From: Terana coerulea
Taxonomy: Eukaryota > Basidiomycota > Agaricomycetes > Polyporales > Phanerochaetaceae
DNA: 64,000 nucleotides
NCBI GenBank assembly: GCA_024811115.1
Contig: JAKOGH010000645.1
Coordinates: 62,001 to 126,000 of the forward strand
Reading direction: 5' to 3'
Shown here: one piece after another, positions 60,801 to 64,000 of the stretch
Position numbering within the stretch: the first letter of the stretch is position 1
How the letters are laid out: each line of letters begins with the position of its first letter
Translations under genes and position numbers: made by a program
The notes under the pieces: generated by a model
Database searches by the model: none
What the model saw: the letters and a program-made list of their open reading frames with translations, nothing else
Told to the model about the DNA's origin: nothing

Positions 60801-63409
60801 CACGTTGGCAGATACGGTAGGATTGGGATCGCTAGCCTTGGGTAGAAGAACGCGGAGCATTGGAATCGCATATTGCTTGATGAGACGTTGCGTAGCATTG
60901 ATCAACAAGGCCAGAATTCGCGTACATTCTTCTCGGCTGCGACTTCACAAAGCATTAGGATTGACTGTCCAGGAGTATCACATCGAGAACTTACACAGTA
61001 ATGGAGTACTCCAGCTCAGTAAGTAGCTGGACAAGCATTTTTCTGAGGGGTGGCATCACATAGGCGGGGTTGTGCAAAGCCAGGCGGCCAATTAAACGAA
61101 CTGCAGTGAGACGGTTCTCGAAGACTTCGTCGTTCAGAGCAACGAACAAGGACCGAACATTCTCCGCCTGCGAAAGGTGCTTGTCAAACCGCTCAGACAG
61201 GGATTCCAAAACGACTTGTCGAATCTTGGCGTCTGCGTAACAGGCATCAACAAGCATGTCCGCAGTATACGATGCGAAGATTCACTGACCAGGATCTGCC
61301 ACCGCAATAGTGAGCAGCTTGTCGATGACGCCACTGACGATTTCAATCGAGTGGTTGCTGGCTTGATAGCAGATAGGATCACGACTCAGAATGCGGCAGC
61401 ACGTCAACGCCGCGGCCTGCCTGACGCCGGGATGATCGTCTTCAAAGGGCAGCACATCTTCGCTCAGGAATTCACTCAGAGCATGTCCTGAAAAACATAT
61501 TCAAACATCGCTGTCAGGACCACTGAAAATGTATGCATACCACTGAAGTCGAACGTTCCAAGGGTGTCCAACGCAAGGATCAGCAGTTGCGGCGTCTTCT
61601 GAATCGGTACGCTCTGGATTTACAATGTCAAGGGTTTTATTCAATGGAAGCATTTAGGTACCTACCTCCGGTATACTGTTGTCTCTGATGACGGTACCCG
61701 AATCTCCTCGAAGAAGAGCTGCGGGAGCACCAAGAGGTTTGTAAGACTGGCCGCTCAATATATTGGACAGGAGACCCAAGAGACGTTCTTTCATGGCAAG
61801 AGCCCACAGTGTGTCAGCATATACCCACCAACGAGTGCAAACATGTAATTACCTTGTATCGTTTTCAACAGTGGTGGGATGTAGCGCGCAATGGCGACCA
61901 AGGCTTCCCGAAGGGATTCGCTCAATCCGCAGTTGAAGATGAGATCGAGTTGATCGTGCAGCAACTTAGTGAGATTGGGTCCTACTGCAGAAGCCAACAT
62001 GCCTATGCATTGGAAGATGGGCTCTTCCGACGGCGCGTTCTTCTTGCTACATTGACGTGAGGGAGATGTATTACAAGGAAGGCGACATGTTTGCTTACCC
62101 TCGCATTGCTAAACCATGCTTGATTTGGAGCATAACGGAGTCCAAGAATGGCTTCATCTCGCTGCCCACCGCAGACGCCACATGTCCGATGGCAATGAAT
62201 GCTGATCTTGAACAGATTAACAAACTATCCCGGACAATCTGCCATAACCTTACCAACAGATCTTTCCGTAGGCTTGTCCAGTTGTGCGAGCAGATGTGCC
62301 ATTGCCTTGTGCAAATGGTGCTCCGTGAATGTCTGCGTGTCGTACATCGCGAGCGTGGGGATGAGCGTAATAACCATCTTGCGGACATGGGGGTCGCGGT
62401 GCGTCTTGAACTTCATAATCTGCTCTGCGGCATCTTGGACATTGTTCTTCATGAACTGTCATCGACAATATTTAGTGAGTTTGGCACGACATGAGCGACA
62501 CCAGACCAACCATGCCGCCATGCAGTAAAAGCTCGCGATATGTCAGAAGTGAACCATGGATAGCCTCCGGGTGCTGGAGTTTCAAGCCTTGCTGTGCCTC
62601 CTGCAACGTCCTGAACAAGAACGGGCTCCTGGTCTGCCGCTCCCTCTGCGTGACAATCTCGAGGCAGGCGGCCAGGAGCTCGGCAGCGCTTTCCCGCACG
62701 ATGATTCGAGGATCTCTCAGTGGTGTTATGATATTCCCGAAGACAAGGTCAATGTGGGGATGGAAGTATGTCGGACTGTTGCGTGCAAGCTCCTTGAGGA
62801 TCAGCACTCCCGCGTAGCGGCCTGCTTCACTCTTCTCGAACAGTTCAATAGCGATGGGCACCTCCATGTCCATGAACCGTTCGCCAAACGCAGCACCTCC
62901 AATCTCAGCAATTCGCCCTAGGGTCTTGGAGGCGGCAAGCATGACGTTGATGTCCGGGTTGGGTAGAAGATACTTCACATAGTTGTAGAAGCGAAACAGG
63001 TTGCGCTTGGATTCAATGTTGCCATCGGCCTCCGATATAAGTAGATGGTCTGTAAATGTCGCTGGTTAAGCGCATATTTGGACCGATACAGTGTAGCACA
63101 CGCACCAATTGCCAGAACGCCTCCCAGCTTCTCAACATTGGTTTGGCTGTGCACCAGCTCGGACAGCCTGCTGACGGTCTCATCCCACAGCTTCGCCGCA
63201 AAGTCGGACGAGAGGTCTGACACGGTATTCGAGACCTGCATAAAGCGCGTCAGCGTGACCTCAAGTCCGGGTGCCGTAATGAGGATGCACACATAGTGTT
63301 GCAGCTCAAGAGCGGACTGCAGTCGGACTTCGTGGTTCTTGTCCCTCAGGCCAGCGAATATCCTGTCCAGAACCTCGGCTTGCGAGGCCAACGTAGCAGA
63401 GGTCGCCAT
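54890..63409 (-). CDS. TOR1: TOR kinase (target of rapamycin, PIKK family)
   Basis: Serine/threonine kinase at the core of TORC1/TORC2 that couples nutrients to growth. The start is the ATG at 63409 ([20 protein letters not shown]). N-terminal HEAT repeats span about 63.3-59.5 kb, including [23 protein letters not shown] follows (59.4-57.1 kb), then FRB (about 56.9-56.4 kb: [30 protein letters not shown]). The kinase domain has [20 protein letters not shown] and the catalytic loop GDRHPSN (catalytic Asp codon 55673-55675), then [13 protein letters not shown] ends in GWCAFW. The last exon is only 16 nt (54905-54890). There are about twenty short introns; every junction I checked was in frame and I saw no break. 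It is divergent from RPC11. Confidence 0.96.
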
Positions 63410-63677
63410 GTTGGCCGTGTGGGTCGCCTCGAATGGTATGGAGAACGGGGAAGCTGAGGTAGTGGGGCGGCTCTGCTGCAAAGTGGCAGCAGCTGGGCGA
63501 AGTAGCCTCCATCCGTGGAGCGCCCGCTGACAGCCAATCAACTGCTATCGGAGAAAGCCGACTCGAGAGAGGTCGCGAATTTGAAGTTGTGCCCAGCGGC
63601 AGACGACGTTCAACCCAAGGTAAGTACGGAAGAACAGGAACTACTGACAGTGACAGGCTAACAAACATTCTGTAGGC
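63410..63677. promoter_or_regulatory. Bidirectional promoter, TOR / RPC11
   Basis: Only 268 bp separate the start codons of TOR (minus) and RPC11 (plus). No classic TATA box is evident. TAACAAACATTCTGTAG just before the RPC11 ATG resembles an intron 3' end, so a 5'-UTR intron is possible. Confidence 0.55.
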
Positions 63678-64000
63678 ATGCTATTTTGTCCAAGCTGTGC
63701 TAACCTGTTGGTCATTTCTACGGAGACAGGTTACAACAAATGGGCGTGCAATACATGCGCATATGAATTTCCCATCACCAAACAGGTGAGCAAAGGCGTA
63801 CCGTATTTCGGCGTCATTCACTCGAATGCTTGAGTTAACAGATGACCTCGAGGACGCGTCTACAGAGGAAGCAGGTTGACGACGTCCTTGGAGGCGATGA
63901 TATGTGGAAGCATGCCGATTCTACTGCAGGTGCGTACTAGTACTTATGACCACCCGTATGGACACAACCGTCAGCTTATTCAATTGATATCTCCAGCCAC
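63678..64000 (+). CDS. RPC11: RNA polymerase III subunit RPC11 (C11), 5' part
   Basis: C11 is the TFIIS-like subunit of RNA polymerase III that supports RNA cleavage and termination. Exon 1 (63678-63785) encodes the N-terminal zinc ribbon: MLFCPSCANLLVIST, then KWACNTCAYEFPI, with the CxxC pairs intact. Exon 2 (63842-63929) gives SRTRLQRKQVDDVLGGDDMW, the usual linker. The next intron starts at 63930 and the window ends before the C-terminal zinc ribbon. Confidence 0.9.

Overview
This window is nuclear DNA from a filamentous basidiomycete, almost certainly an agaricomycete. Genes are packed on both strands and split by many short GT-AG introns of about 50-60 nt. The families present are typical of mushroom-forming and wood-decay fungi: F-box-like proteins of fungal type, a DUF6533 membrane protein, fungal-specific glutathione transferases, a secreted GH15 glucoamylase with a starch-binding module, serine carboxypeptidases and a pepsin-like protease. 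A wood-rot order such as Polyporales is only an inference.

Layout. 0-4.1 kb: the end of an unrecognised gene, RFT1 (N-glycan precursor flipping) and a divergent F-box gene. 4.9-9.1 kb: two tandem arrestin-like genes. 9.8-13.6 kb: secreted glucoamylase, then a PA-TM-RING ubiquitin ligase. 13.6-15.9 kb: no confident gene. 15.9-17.4 kb: a double CCCH zinc-finger protein. 18.0-25.3 kb: three tandem S10 serine carboxypeptidases with the same 13-exon structure but diverged specificity and disulfide residues. 25.6-32.0 kb (minus strand): a broken F-box-like gene, two glutathione transferases in a tandem segmental duplication (one decayed), and a DUF6533 protein. 34.2-42.5 kb (plus strand): GUT2, a third glutathione transferase, COQ4 and a membrane-anchored TAP-type alpha/beta hydrolase. 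42.7-49.0 kb (minus strand): an F-box-like gene, a GPI-type aspartic protease and heme oxygenase. 50.2-54.0 kb (plus strand): a clearly decayed F-box copy and an unrecognised membrane protein. 54.9-64.0 kb: the TOR kinase on the minus strand, divergent from RPC11, a Pol III subunit.

The genes do not form one pathway. Two themes stand out: secreted or vacuolar digestion (glucoamylase, S10 cluster, aspartic protease, TAP hydrolase), and mitochondrial or redox function (GUT2 delivers electrons to ubiquinone, COQ4 is needed to make ubiquinone, plus heme oxygenase and glutathione transferases).

Several otherwise intact genes carry isolated one-base frame breaks, many at homopolymers, while TOR, RFT1, COQ4, HMX1 and the glucoamylase read cleanly. 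Uneven assembly quality explains this best. It should be kept apart from the true decay seen at 27.3-28.1 kb and 50.2-51.7 kb.
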